Source: Apostichopus japonicus
Lineage: Eukaryota > Echinodermata > Holothuroidea > Aspidochirotida > Stichopodidae
Direction: 5' to 3'
Assembly (NCBI RefSeq): GCF_037975245.1
Contig: NC_092576.1
Span: 31,908,611 to 31,972,610 of the forward strand
Length of the DNA: 64,000 nucleotides
A program made the position numbers and the translations under genes. Positions 50,277 to 61,540 of the stretch are shown here, piece after piece. Position 1 is the first letter of the stretch, and each line of letters begins with the position of its first letter. The notes beneath the pieces were generated by a model. The model saw only the letters and a program-made list of their open reading frames with translations. It made no database searches and was not told the DNA's origin.

Positions 50277-50340
50277 AAAATTGCAAACATGGGTGCTCCA
50301 ACAGATGCTCCTCCACCATATCCCGATGGCGAAAAAGCAG
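50277..50340 (+). CDS. PPPY-motif N-terminal exon
   Basis: The exon follows TTTTTTTTTACTTCAG and ends before GTATTA. ATG at 50289 opens MGAPTDAPPPYPDGEKA plus one base, which joins in phase 1 to the exon at 51413. PPPY is a ligand for WW domains, such as those of Nedd4-type ubiquitin ligases. The style resembles the N-termini of LITAF-like and other small endosomal membrane proteins, but no following domain proves this. An interstitial telomere-like GGGTTAGGGTTAGGG lies just upstream (50221-50235). Confidence 0.5.
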
Positions 50341-50997
50341 GTATTACATAAAGCTACCACTCATTCATTTAACAGTAACCTATGGAATCATTTCTGTTGC
50401 TCAGAGGTGCCAGTTGGAATGCAGAATCATATATAATTTTTGCCAGTTTTTTCTTTGTTACTGATTTATTACGTTCAGTGATATGCTCACGCCAGGCTGC
50501 GGCGGGAAGGCATGTGTTGGCCGTGCACGGCAGTTCTAAATCCCTCCAAGTACAAAGAGAATTGTAAACATTTCTGCCTATTCTTGATGATTAATATCAC
50601 AGCTTTTACCAAATTTACCAACAAATGGGAGAACAGTTGGGACAGAAGTTAGCTCCAGAATCGGAAAAAGATAGCACCATTTGCCATCTGAGTATACTTG
50701 CAAAGATTTTCCAAATGGGAGGGGGACACCCCACCACTTAGACCCTTCCTCCAGGACGTGGATCACACAACCTTGCAAACCCGTCCGGCACTCAAATATT
50801 CCTGAGCACATCCCTGTACATATACACAGGTAGTCAAGGCGTTCTGTGAAAATTCCTAACATGGCTTTGTGATTAAAGTTTTAAATGAAATTGAGGTGTC
50901 ATCCATGGTTACACGGTAGTGTTGCTTCTGACTGGCCCCCCCCCCTCACCCCACAACCTCATCCCTAGCCTAGCAGGTAAATGGATCACCACCAACT

Positions 50998-51100
50998 ATG
51001 GTCTGGATAGTACAGTTGGTAGAGCATATGACTCGTTATCATGAGGTCACTCTGGTTCGGAAACGTGTTTTCGCTCAACTCTTTCTCCATGGTGTGTATA
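50998..51100 (+). repeat. Possible tRNA-derived SINE head
   Basis: GGATAGTACAGTTGGTAGAG resembles a Pol III box A with D-loop, and TCTGGTTCGGAAACG about 45 bases later resembles box B. The rest does not fold as a tRNA (acceptor stem absent). It is followed by TTTTCGCTCAACTCTTTCTC. It is best read as a SINE remnant in the intron between the two PPPY-gene exons. Confidence 0.35.
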
Positions 51101-51412
51101 AATTTTATCAAGTCAGATTTTCTGTTAGAATCTGTAGGTGGTCAATTTTGGTATCGTTTCTTCGTCGTCGATATTTGTGGTGTTTTGATTTTTGATACAG
51201 ATATCGTTTGATAGTTTGGTCATAGGTGGTCTTACTGCGATCGAGCTTTCCGACTTAGACAGGAGTTCTAACCAAGTAAATTCAACTCAACGATGTCTAC
51301 ATTGCATTGTCATCGTCAACATTGTCCGCATAATTTCTACCCAGCAACATGTTTTTTTTCTGCATTCATTTTTTACACCCGTTACAACCCTTTTCTCCTC
51401 TTGTGATTACAG

Positions 51413-51546
51413 ATTCACCTTCTTATACCGAGGGCACGGCTTACCCTCCTCTCTTGCAACAGGGATATCCACAAATGGGGCAATTACCTCAAGCACAACA
51501 GCCAGCCCCAGGGTATTCGGCACAACAACCAGCCCCAGGGCATCAG
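51413..51546 (+). CDS. Proline/glutamine-rich exon following the PPPY exon
   Basis: The 134-bp exon joins in frame to 50277-50340 and ends in phase 0 at CAG|GTAAGC. It reads DSPSYTEGTAYPPLLQQGYP, then QMGQLPQAQQPAP repeated in part (GYSAQQPAPGHQ). It is low complexity and likely disordered. Phase 0 at its end matches the acidic exon at 52268, so it may be the N-terminus of the recombinase-type protein. Equally, it may be the remnant of a separate PY-motif membrane-protein gene whose later exons were displaced. Confidence 0.55.
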
Positions 51547-52267
51547 GTAAGCATATGTCCACATCCCCGCCTCTCCCCCTCTCCCCACTCCCATCTAGTT
51601 TTTTGGTTGCTGTTTGGTGATATTCCTTTGCACGATATTGATATATTACATCATATACAACCTACGTGGGTTATGATTTTTCATCATACTACTTTCTTTA
51701 TCAGTTTTTGCACTGTTGCACACAGGATACTGCACCGCACTGCACGTATATTGCAGTGTATTTCTTGTATTGCAGTATGAAAGTCGATTGAAACCTTTAA
51801 TATTAAAAAATGTCGAAACTAGCCAGAGTTTTCTTTTGGTCTTTCTCTTGTTTGTGGATTTGAAAAATGATAAATTTGGGAGACAGTGAATACATACTGC
51901 AGTAAAAAAATTCAGAAAGTCTGTACCAGTGGCGTTTCCTCTAATAAATTAAATGTTACAGCCAAAATATCTTTGACAAAAGTATACATAGTGTCATAGG
52001 ACATGGGTGTAGAGTCTAAACGTGCATATATATATGTGACCACCCAGACCATACAGAACTAAAACAGGTACTCACGATTTCAGTTTTTCCCATCCACTAC
52101 ATAATAATGCTATAGTAACAGGCTATTGTATATTAAATCAGGCTTTGTAATTATTGCAAAGTTTGTTTACAGGCCTGTGCAATTGCATAGACAGTAAATG
52201 ATCCAAAGCTGCAATCCTCAGTTGAATATGACATTCATATACATGCTTTCTTTTGCTTTATGCTAAG

Positions 52268-52342
52268 GATTCTGATGAAAGCGATGATGAGGATGATGAT
52301 GATGTAAATGATCCACCGTATTGCCTAGATGATGATCAGCCT
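52268..52342 (+). CDS. Gene B, acidic exon
   Basis: A 75-bp exon (acceptor TGCTAAG, donor GTAAGT), phase 0 at both ends. It encodes DSDESDDEDDDDVNDPPYCL and ends DDDQP. It joins the large exon at 52888, which begins PQQNMRCGRRKLRDY and soon has a second acidic run (SDSEDSDEDCSDS). Acidic N-termini before the zinc fingers fit a nuclear protein of this family. The role is not known. Confidence 0.65.
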
Positions 52343-52887
52343 GTAAGTTTGTGAGGTCGACTATATCATTAGCAAAGCAATAGTTACCAAAACACTTCCT
52401 AACATTTTCACTTGAACACTTCATTGGTAAATTTTGCCACTTCCTTGTAGACACCACCCTTCTCTAATTATCTAAATTGGTAGGTAGGGTCCCTTTGAGG
52501 CTTTCAGTTTATTTCAAAGTGTGTGTATCGGAAACATGCAGAATCTTTGTATATGAAGATATGTTTGAAGTTTAACAAACTTTGGTTGTGTAAAACATTT
52601 GGTTTGTCTGAAAATGAAGAGCTGGCATGAGCCGAATGGCACAATGTGATATCAGATTACTACGAAGGTAGTCACTTTGATGACTATTTAGTTGGTATTC
52701 AATCTGGAATGCTTATTGTCAAATTGGTCCATGATTTTTGGAAGCTTCAAGTTTGTATAAACATTGATAAATTTGAACCTTGTGTCAATAAATTTGTCTA
52801 CATTTGTAATATTTTTATTAGTATAATGCCCTGTTATAGATTTTATCTATCTACACTTTGAAGTATCCTGTATTCTATTTTATACAG

Positions 52888-54667
52888 CCACAACAGAATA
52901 TGCGATGCGGTAGACGAAAATTGCGTGACTATGTTTCAGATAGTGAGGACTCTGATGAGGATTGTTCTGATAGCAATGGGGTGTTGCAACGACTTGCAAA
53001 TCTACGTTGCCTAAGAGAAGGAAACTACAAAAAACCAAGAAGAACATGCCCATTTTGCTCTAAATCCTACAGTGAGAAACTGGCAAGACACATTGGAACT
53101 ATCCATAGACACATTCCACAAGTTGCTGCAGCATTGAAGCTTCCAAAGAAGGAAATGGATGAAGCCTTTTCAAAGATGAGGAAGGAGGGGATCCTGATGG
53201 TGAACAAAGAAAAGATGAAAAGCAGAACACCAGTGTTTGAGAGAGAGAGAAACACTGCATCCAATCAACCCCTTGTCATGTGTGGACTATGCAAAGGTTT
53301 CTATGTCAAAAAGTGTTTCTCCAGACATAAGATAAAGTGTCAAGGTGATAGCTGTGAAGAAGCATGTACAATACCTGTGTCATTACTAATGTCTGAAACA
53401 ACAAACCAAAACAAACTTTTGTCCGAGTTTAGTGTAAACATTTTATACAAATTCCGAGGCGATGAAGTTGGTTCTATTTGCAGAGAGGACCCTGTGATCC
53501 TGAATGTTGGCAAAAGACTATGGGATAAGGGACGAGCCAAGGAAAACAAGAAAACGGAGGTTCGTAAGTCTGTAATGAGTGACATGAGGAGACTTGCCTC
53601 ACTTTATCTGCACTTCAAGGAGCAAAAGACTATCCATGCTTCACATTTTACTCTGGAAACTGGTACATCAAGGGATATGTTTGATCGAAAGAACTTCAGC
53701 ATCCTGAGTGAAGCAATTAATGCTTACACACTAAACAAAGAGAAAGCCAGTATCAAGTCAGGATTAAAACTTGGTATCTATTATCTTCTAAAGAAGGCCT
53801 CAAAGGTGATCAAAGCAACACATCTTGTAGAAGAGAATGACATTGCAGCAGCTGACATAGACAGGTTTGTCTCTGTTCTAGAGCTGAATCAGAACTTTCT
53901 GTTTGGAGATGCTTCATATCAAATAAATATGAACCGCCAAAAGAACTTGAGAAAACCTGCGGCACTTCCATTGGAAGAAGACATCAACAAACTTCGAAGT
54001 TATACTGTGGCAACATTGAACTCAATGATGAATGATGACTTTATCATCTGGGATTCACACAACTTTAAGAAATTACGGGATCTAACTGTCACAAGATTAA
54101 CACTCTTCAATGCAAGAAGAGGTGGTGAGCCCAGTCGTTTGTCATTGGATGAGTGGAGACAGGCCAGTTGTAATGCTTGGATTGATAAGCAAAAGGCAGA
54201 GGCTATTCAGGATCCTGTAGCGAAACATCTCCTTAATGAGCTCAAAGTCACATACCAATCTGGCAAAGGAAACAACCACTTGGTTCCAGTATTGTTCCCT
54301 GGTGATTGTATTAAGCCCATGGAAACACTCACTAGCAAGGAAACCAGAAGCACAGCATGCATAAGACAATGCAACCCATACGTCTTTGCATGCACACAAG
54401 GATCCAACAATCATGTTAGTGGATGGCACGCCCTTAATGGTGTTTGTGATGACGCAGGCATTGACAGCACATCAAATCTTACAGCCACCAAAAATAGGCA
54501 CAGAATTAGCACCATCTATGCATCACTTGAAATTCCTGAAAAGGAGAGAGCACTCTTTTTTAAGCATATGGGACACAGTGCAGACATAAATGAAAACATT
54601 TATCAAGCACCTGCTGCAATAATGGAGGTTGTGAGAGTAGGGAAGCAACTGCAACAAATTGATAAAG
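52888..54667 (+). CDS. Gene B, zinc-finger/tyrosine-recombinase-like exon
   Basis: An intact exon of about 593 codons runs from the acceptor TTTTATACAG to the donor GTGAGA (54668). Counting residues from 52858: acidic region 27-40; C2H2-type finger C64-x2-C67...H78-x4-H83; a second finger of C2HC type, C142-x2-C145...H157-x3-C161; then a tyrosine-recombinase fold. Its signature parts are FNARRGGEPSRL (Arg about 420-421), LTATKNRHRISTIYASL (Arg 547) and FKHMGHSADINENIYQAP (His 573, nucleophile-position Tyr 582). Related proteins are common in marine invertebrates and fishes, where the matching segment reads like LTSTRLRKH; the classical first His of the H-x-x-R motif is Thr in that family too. 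It is probably a nuclear DNA-binding protein derived from, or belonging to, a tyrosine-recombinase mobile element. Activity is possible but untested. Confidence 0.85.
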
Positions 54668-55037
54668 GTGAGAAAACTGGGCACCATGCATATACCTTGG
54701 GCAGACAGCTCTGGGTAAAACTCATCAACATGACCATTCCTTGACAAATTAGAACTAGGCATCAGGGATGGCTGTAAAACCTGTGAGGGCACTTAAGCTA
54801 TTAGATACAACCCACCAGTAATTTGAGCATACTGGTCCAGTCATCACTGGATTGTAAGTGATGTACCTCACTCATCATTTTGGTATGCTTGGGTGTGGAA
54901 ATATGAAATTTTAGCAGGAGTGTCACAGCACATAGATATGAACTTATTTTCCTACTAGGGTATTAATTGAGTTTTTAGAAAAATATCTAACTGACTTGTT
55001 TTAGTACTTTTACAATGTATTTTTCTCATTTACACAG

Positions 55038-55248
55038 CAAATCCATCCACGCAAAATGATGAGTACTCTTCCGATGGTGCAGAGAACAGCTCAGGTATTT
55101 TCCTACTAGGGTATTTAATTGAGTCTTTAGAAAAATATCTAACTTGCTTTTTTAGTAGTTTTACAATGTATTTTTCTTATCTACACAGCAAATCCATCCA
55201 CTCAAAATGATGAGTACTCTTCCGATGGTGCAGAGAGCAGCAGTTCAG
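55038..55248 (+). CDS. Gene B, tandem-duplicated linker exons
   Basis: Two small exons, 55038-55094 (19 codons) and 55189-55248 (20 codons), encode near-identical peptides: ANPSTQNDEYSSDGAE followed by NSSG or SSSSG. Both are phase 1 at each border, so they can be included or skipped freely. The preceding intron ends are copies as well (TTTAGAAAAATATCTAAC in both), so the duplicated unit is about 150 bp. The first base joins the spare G of the 52888-54667 exon. The segment is Ser/Asp-rich and probably disordered. Confidence 0.7.
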
Positions 55249-55684
55249 GTATTGTACAAAATCATGTTGAATCTTTTTTGTAATGAATATTTTTTAAATT
55301 GATAGCACTTTTTTATTGCAATTTATTTATTAGTTTAAGCCTATATGTGTGTGGTTTGGATTTGTTATCAGATTTCAAGAATGCCTTGCAGCATTTTATT
55401 GTAGAAAAATAAACAGTTTTGTTATAAGTTACATGAGGTAAGGTTAAGGTGGTAACACTTGGTAAAGCGCACATTACTGTAAAACACTCAATAGCGCTCA
55501 ATGGTAGAGTGTCCATTTAAGTCATGTCTACTTCAGTTGAGACTCATGTCAAGTAAATTAAACTTAGTCCAGAAATTCAAACTTTTAGTCTGAGTCACGG
55601 GCATGTTGTTGTTGTTACAACACAAGAATAAATTTTGTTCTAATGATTTAATGTTGATATGTTTGTAATATTCTTGCACTACAG

Positions 55685-55738
55685 ACAGTCAGGCAGGCAC
55701 CATTTTAAGCTCTGAAGCAGAGTACCACGTTCAACGAG
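55685..55738 (+). CDS. Gene B, linker exon
   Basis: A 54-bp phase-1/phase-1 exon encodes DSQAGTILSSEAEYHVQR. It is flanked by CACTACAG and GTAATC. No domain. Confidence 0.55.
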
Positions 55739-56399
55739 GTAATCAAATTTTCTTTAACCTAAAGTGTCCGTGCATTAAAACCAGAGCATTTTTCAAATTT
55801 GTAATGTTACTCCATGAAGAAAAATATACTTTCAACGTGCATTTACTGTGTAGATTATGTATGATGCTTACTGAATAGAAATTTAATTTTATTATCTAAT
55901 TGAAATCAGTGCGAGATAAAAAACTTTACATATTGCTGTTCATTTAATTGTAACTTTTAATATGAATTATGTTAACAAAGGTGTTGGTGAGAGTTGCCTG
56001 ACAAAAGTGTGAATTATATGAACAGAAACGTGCCTTCTGATATGGTGATTAGCATGTTTCTAAACTAATTTGAAAATGAGACAGTTCTCTAATCGGTGAA
56101 TCAACTAATGGAAATGAAACATAGGATTCTAGTAAAAAGGATACTCAAAAATTGAGCATATATAATGTTTTTTTCAATGTTATTGTGGACCATGCTTCAC
56201 ATTACATCTCTATATCATGTAAAACACACAAACATGCATACACAAAGGCAGTATCTATTGGTCTGTTTTGAATATGGTATGTTATTTAGTGGAGGATACT
56301 TAATCACAGTGTGTTTTCATTAGATGTTCCACATTATTTTGTTTGCTTGATGTAATCGATTCATTCAACAATGCTATCAATGTCATTTCTTTTATGCAG

Positions 56400-56441
56400 G
56401 ATGCAAACGAAAGCATGATGATGCTGGTAAAGTAAAATCAG
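56400..56441 (+). CDS. Gene B, basic linker exon
   Basis: A 42-bp phase-1/phase-1 exon encodes CKRKHDDAGKVKS after a TTTTATGCAG acceptor. The KRK cluster directly before the C-terminal domain parallels the basic KKRARGKS exons of gene A. An alternative donor exists at GCTG|GTAAAG. Confidence 0.55.
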
Positions 56442-56753
56442 GTTGGTCATTGATGATATCACTTGTCTATGATAACACAGCTAGCTGTAGTTTAGTCATG
56501 TATATAAGTTAGTATGGCAGCTACATAGTCCTGTTTCCCTCATATAGCTGGTGTGTGCAGTCAAGTTTCAGAAAAAGAACAAGCATTGAGGATAGCTTTC
56601 TTACCCCTGTCATGGCCAATAACTATGTACCTATGTGGGATAGATGATAGAAACAGTTTATGAGGCAGTTACACCTAAGCAGTCTGCCTAGGCACCATCT
56701 TCCAGTGTTAAATTTTTGTCTCAGATTTGTCAAATTTACGCTCCATTCGACAG

Positions 56754-58836
56754 GACGAAAATATACAAGATGGAATCAAAAGGATACTGCGCAGGTGCTT
56801 AAATACTTCAAAGGAATGATTACTGGCACCCAAGAGAAAACCATACCAGGTATGTATTTGTGCTGTCATTTGTAATTCAAAGTTTATATAATGGATATGA
56901 TCATGAAGGTGTATCCAAGCACCCATATTGATAAAAACATACTTGTAAATCAATGATATTTGCAGCCTGATTCTGTGAAAGTTTGTTAACTGAACACAGT
57001 TGACTTTTGGTGTGTATCGGTTACATAGGATGTCATTGTTGTAAGAATATAATTTTTCTCTAAGCAATTGATATGATCTACCAGTACCAAGCAAATGACA
57101 ACTGCAGATTAATGTAACACACTGCACTGCTTGCTATGCTGAAGATAAAGGTGTATATTTCAACTTCTTAGCAATTGCTCTTCTTTTTGGCTTGCAGGTT
57201 GCTTTGCACTTTTTTAGGTTTCTGGAGTCAAAGCAAACTGAAAATTATGGAATTTCAAAATAAAAATAAAACGAAAAATGAGAAAATGTAAAACATTAGA
57301 AAGTTATCATGAAATAGGTCTCTCTCGCTGAAACTAGTTGTTCCTTTGTAACATTAGAGGCTCATTCGCTCATAATTAACATAATATTCATACATAATTG
57401 TGCCATGCCAAATCCACGAAGTCTTGTATACTAAATATTGTCATAGAAAAGTCGAAGAATTTACTTTTCAAGATCGTGCCAGACTTTCTCATCAGTCATT
57501 TAGTAGTAAACCTCTAGTTCTATATCAAATATAGTTTTAGAAATGTAGTTGGGATTTTTTCTGCTTGTTTGGTTCCTTGCTAAAAGCAAATGACCTATGT
57601 TTTCAGGGTGGCGTGTATGCGTGACATGTGTCTTCACACACTGATATGTGTTGTAATAATTATCATGCATATTACTGAGGGGGCGGGCTTAGCAATATTT
57701 CGGTATGAACAGTTTGTATGCACAATAACCTAAGGAATTGACCCATGATTACCATACTTGGTGGGTAGGTGGCCCATTGTGAGTAGATGAACCCTTTTGA
57801 TTTTGGTGCTCATGTCATGAATATTAATGAGGTCACAGGGTCAAACGTGGAAAACTCTAAATTGCAAAAACTTGGCTACTATTAGTTGGAATTTCGTCAA
57901 ACTTGGTATGATGATATTGGTAGATAGTCTTCACACACTGATGTGTTTTGCAATTATTATCATGCATATTAATGAGGGGGCGGGCTTAGCAATATTTCGG
58001 TATGAACAGTTTGTATGCACAATAACCTAAGGAATTGACCCATGATTACCATACTTGGTGGGTAGGTGGCCCATTGTGAGTAGATGAACCCTTTTGATTT
58101 GGGTGTTCATATCATGAATATTAATGAGGTCACAGGGTCAAACGTGGAAAACTCTAAATTGCAAAAACTTGGCTACTATTAGTTGGAATTTCGTCAAACT
58201 TGGTATGATGATATTGGTAGATAGTCTTCACACACTGATGTGTTTTGCAATTATTATCATGCATATTAATGAGGGGGCGGGCTTAGCAATATTTCGGTAT
58301 GAACAGTTTGTATGCACAATAACCTAAGGAATTGACCCATGATTACCATACTTGGTGGGTAGGTGGCCCATTGTGAGTAGATGAACCCTTTTGATTTTGG
58401 TGCTCATATCATGAATATTAATGAGGTCACAGGGTCAAACGTGGAAAACTCCAAATTGCAATAACTTGGCTACCATTAGTCGGAATTTTGTCAAACTTGG
58501 TATGATGATATTGGTAGATTGTCTTCACACACTGATGTGTGTTGCAATTGATATCAGGGCTTAGCATTACTTTGGCAACAAAATTTTGTGTGCATGAATT
58601 GTTGTTATTTTAGTAGGGCTTTCTTAGAAATTTCCCTATGAATGGAACTAATGAACAGCAGCAAGAAACCATGAAATGTTTTTATTCTGGATTTTCTTTG
58701 ATTTGTAGGTAGACATGACGTGGAAGTATTTCTCAAGAAATGCAGACTATCAACATCTTATGACTGCTTGACCATAAGAAGTAAGGTCATGAATGAAAGA
58801 AACAAGTGGCATCGGTTAAATGGCCTACAAGAATAA
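56754..58836 (+). CDS. Gene B, C-terminal Myb/SANT-like domain (two exons)
   Basis: Exon 56754-56849 (96 bp) reads RKYTRWNQKDTAQVLKYFKG, then MITGTQEKTIP. Exon 58709-58836 reads GRHDVEVFLKKCRLSTSYDC, then LTIRSKVMNERNKWHRLNGL and QE before TAA (58834-58836). Together they give Y-x-x-W, V-L-x-x-F, I-P-G-x-x-x-V-E-x-F-L and a third helix, the pattern that closes many proteins of this recombinase-related family. It is likely a small helical DNA- or protein-binding module. The intron between them (1.86 kb) holds three 297-bp tandem repeats. The last exon is the parent of the downstream minisatellite. The acceptor of the first exon (CATTCGACAG) has a weak pyrimidine tract. Confidence 0.7.
57632..58560 (+). 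repeat. Three tandem copies of a 297-bp unit
   Basis: Units at about 57632-57927, 57928-58224 and 58225-58521, plus a partial fourth, are nearly identical over long stretches (identical 67-codon chance frames start at 57827 and 58124). The unit contains CATACTTGGTGGGTAGGTGG and CCCATTGTGAGTAGATGAAC, with ATGAATATTAATGAGGTCA. A diverged relative of this text occurs at 29050-29600. Confidence 0.95.
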
Positions 58837-60240
58837 TGTGTGACTGTGCCTTATAAGTATACACATGATGTGAAAGGTTTTTTTTTTAAAGAAATGCAGA
58901 CTATCACCATGTTATGATTGTTTTGCTACCTGAAGTAATGTCACAATTAAAAGAAACAAGTGGCATCAGTTACATGGTCTACATTAATAATGTGTGACTG
59001 TGCCTTATAAGTATACACATGATGTGAAAGGTTTTTTTTTAAAGAAATGCAGACTATCACCATGTTATGATTGTTTTGCTACCTGAAGTAATGTCACAAT
59101 TGAAAGAAACAAGTGGCATCAGTTACATGGTCTACAAGAATAATGTGTGACTGTGCCTTATAAGTATACACATGATGTGAAAGGTTTTTTTTTAAAGAAA
59201 TGCAGACTATCACCATGTTATGATTGTTTTGCTACCTGAAGTAATGTCACAATTGAAAGAAACAAGTGGCATCAGTTACATGGTCTACAAGAATAATGTG
59301 TGACTGTGCCTTATAAGTATACACATGATGTGAAAGGTTTTTTTTTAAAGAAATGCAGACTATCACCATGTTATGATTGTTTTGCTACCTGAAGTAATGT
59401 CACAATTGAAAGAAACAAGTGGCATCAGTTACATGGTCTACAAGAATAATGTGTGACTGTGCCTTATAAGTATACACATGATGTGAAAGGTTTTTTTTTA
59501 AAAAAGAAATGCAGACTATCACCATGTTATGATTGTTTTGCTACCTGAAGTAATGTCACAATTGAAAGAAACAAGTGGCATCAGTTACATGGTCTACAAG
59601 AATAATGTGTGACTGTGCCTTATAAGTATACACATGATGTGAAAGGTTTTTTTTTTAAAGAAATGCAGACTATCACCATGTTATGATTGTTTTGCTACCT
59701 GAAGTAATGTCACAATTAAAAGAAACAAGTGGCATCAGTTACATGGTCTACAAGAATAATGTGTGACTGTGCCTTATAAGTATACACATGATGTGAAAGG
59801 TTTTTTTTTAAAAAAGAAATGCAGACTATCACCATGTTATGATTGTTTTGCTACAAGAAGTAATGTCACAATTGAAAGAAACAAGTGGCATCAGTTACAT
59901 GGTCTACAAGAATAATGTGTGACTGCCTTATAAGTATACACATGATGTGAAAGGTTTTTTTTTAAAAGAAATGCAGACTATCACCATGTTATGATTGTTT
60001 TGCTACAAGAAGTAATGTCACAATTGAAAGAAACAAGTGGCATCAGTTACATGGTCTACAAGAATAATGTGTGACTGTGCCTTATAAGTATACACATGAT
60101 GTGAAAGGTTTTTTTTTTAAAGAAATGCAGACTATCACCATGTTATGATTGTTTTGCTACAAGAAGTAATGTCACAATTGAAAGAAACAAGTGGCATCAG
60201 TTACATGATATGACTGTGCCTTATAAGTAGACACATTAAA
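58837..60240 (+). repeat. ~154-bp minisatellite derived from the last exon of gene B
   Basis: About nine tandem copies plus a truncated one follow the stop codon. Each contains AAGAAATGCAGACTATCA, then ATGTTATGATTGTTTTGCTA, then GAAAGAAACAAGTGGCATCA, then GGTCTACAAGAATAATGTGTG. All align to exon 58709-58836 plus the first 3' UTR bases. The Phe-Leu region has become a T-tract (TTTTTTTTAAA) of variable length, which breaks the frame. Copies are far closer to each other than to the parent exon. Confidence 0.92.
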
Positions 60241-61019
60241 GAAATGCAAACTATCAACATTTTATGATTGTTTTGCTACAAGGCTTAATTAGTTTTGGTT
60301 ATAGGAGATATTTTTTGATGGGTGTGCCTAACAAATGCTTTTTAATGAGATGGCAATTACCATATTTACATGCTCTTTAATGTTGGCAGGTAAATATATG
60401 TAAATTTCTTGATGGTGAGGTAACTCACAAAAGAGACATTTTAGCATCTTTTCTGGCAACAGTTTGCACTCTGTTAAACCATTTTGATTTATACCAGCTT
60501 GTTTCATCAGAATTGTTACTTTTTGTCAATTTCACCCATGCTTGTCTGAATTATTTAAGCAAGTTCTTTTAAGAAGCTAAAACTTAGAACCAGTGGAGGT
60601 TAGGAAGCTGCATCAGCTGTCTGCTATGGGACATTTTACAAGACAAGACTTCAAGTTTATGTCTCAACTGTTTATTTGCCATTGTAAGAAACTTTATAAC
60701 AGTCCTAATTGTAGCTGTGTATGTTAACTATGCCTCAGTATTGTACTAACAAAACTTACGTAATAAAGTTAAAATATCTCATTGGTGTTATTCAGTCCAG
60801 TCCAGGCTAAATATAAATACTAATTGATTGCCAGATAGAAATTTTGCTACAGAGTAATTGTTGTATGCCTATTCAATTGTCGTATATGCTAAATTCTAAT
60901 TATTTCAAACTTAATTGGTAAATCGAAAAGTATTGTGTGCATTAACACAAGCTTCAACACTGATTCCATATGAACTTATACAAAGGTTTCATCTGATTAT
61001 ATAATATTTCAGCACAGGC
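60241..61019 (+). other. 3' flank of gene B
   Basis: Non-coding as far as I can see. Holds the candidate poly(A) signal at 60762. Confidence 0.4.
60762..60767 (+). terminator. Candidate poly(A) signal of gene B
   Basis: AATAAA in ACTTACGTAATAAAGTTAAA. If used, the transcript would carry the whole 154-bp array in its 3' UTR. Confidence 0.35.
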
Positions 61020-61540
61020 CTCATTGGACACTATATGCATAATGGTTCGTTTTGGCTGTTCTTTTTCTTGCCTAAAATGTTTGCAGAAATTTAGTTATTG
61101 ACCATAGTAACATTCGGTTGTTGTTTTGAGTTAAGATTTAAACCCATTTTATATGTTTTGTTATATGGTATGTTAAATGCCTGTGTGTTATATGTTGAGC
61201 TGAAAAAAAAACTTAACCGTATTAGTGTCATCTAATTAGTACACTCAGTTTCCTTCTTGATTGATGTGTATTTTAAATTTGAACACTTTATGCATAATGG
61301 TTCGTTTTGGCTGTTCTTTTTCTTACCTAAACTGTATGCAGAAATTTAGGTATTGACCATAGTAACATTCGGTTGTTGTTTTGAGTTAAGATTTAAACCC
61401 ATTTTATATGGTTTGTTATATGGTATGTTAAATGCCCGTGTGTTATATGTTGAGCTGAAAATAAACGTTACTAAACTTTACCTTATTAGTGTCATCTATT
61501 TTGTACACTCAATTTCATTCTTGATTGATGTGTATTTTAA
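61020..61540 (+). repeat. Two tandem copies of a ~255-262-bp unit
   Basis: TATGCATAATGGTTCGTTTT starts copies at 61034 and 61289. Both continue with AACATTCGGTTGTTGTTTTG and end near CTTGATTGATGTGTATTTTA. Identity is high, with a few indels. Confidence 0.9.

Noticed and set aside
51000-51066. tRNA gene
   Set aside because: Box A and box B-like text is present, but there is no complementary acceptor stem or proper T-arm; treated as a SINE-type remnant.
54668-54744. Reading the recombinase exon through to its in-frame TGA at 54742
   Set aside because: A strong GTGAGA donor at 54668 in phase 1 leads into a chain of phase-1 exons ending in a family-typical C-terminal domain. Retention of this tail could still occur as an alternative isoform.
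55480-55560. Second tRNA-like segment (GCTCAATGGTAGAGTGTCC)
   Set aside because: Resembles a tRNA D-arm region but lacks box B and stems; too weak to call.
57827-58327. Two identical 67-codon frames, 297 bp apart
   Set aside because: They are copies of the tandem repeat. Identity comes from the recent triplication, not from selection on a protein.
58837-60240. CRISPR-like repeat array
   Set aside because: Eukaryotic context, full-length tandem units without unique spacers, and clear origin from the adjacent exon.
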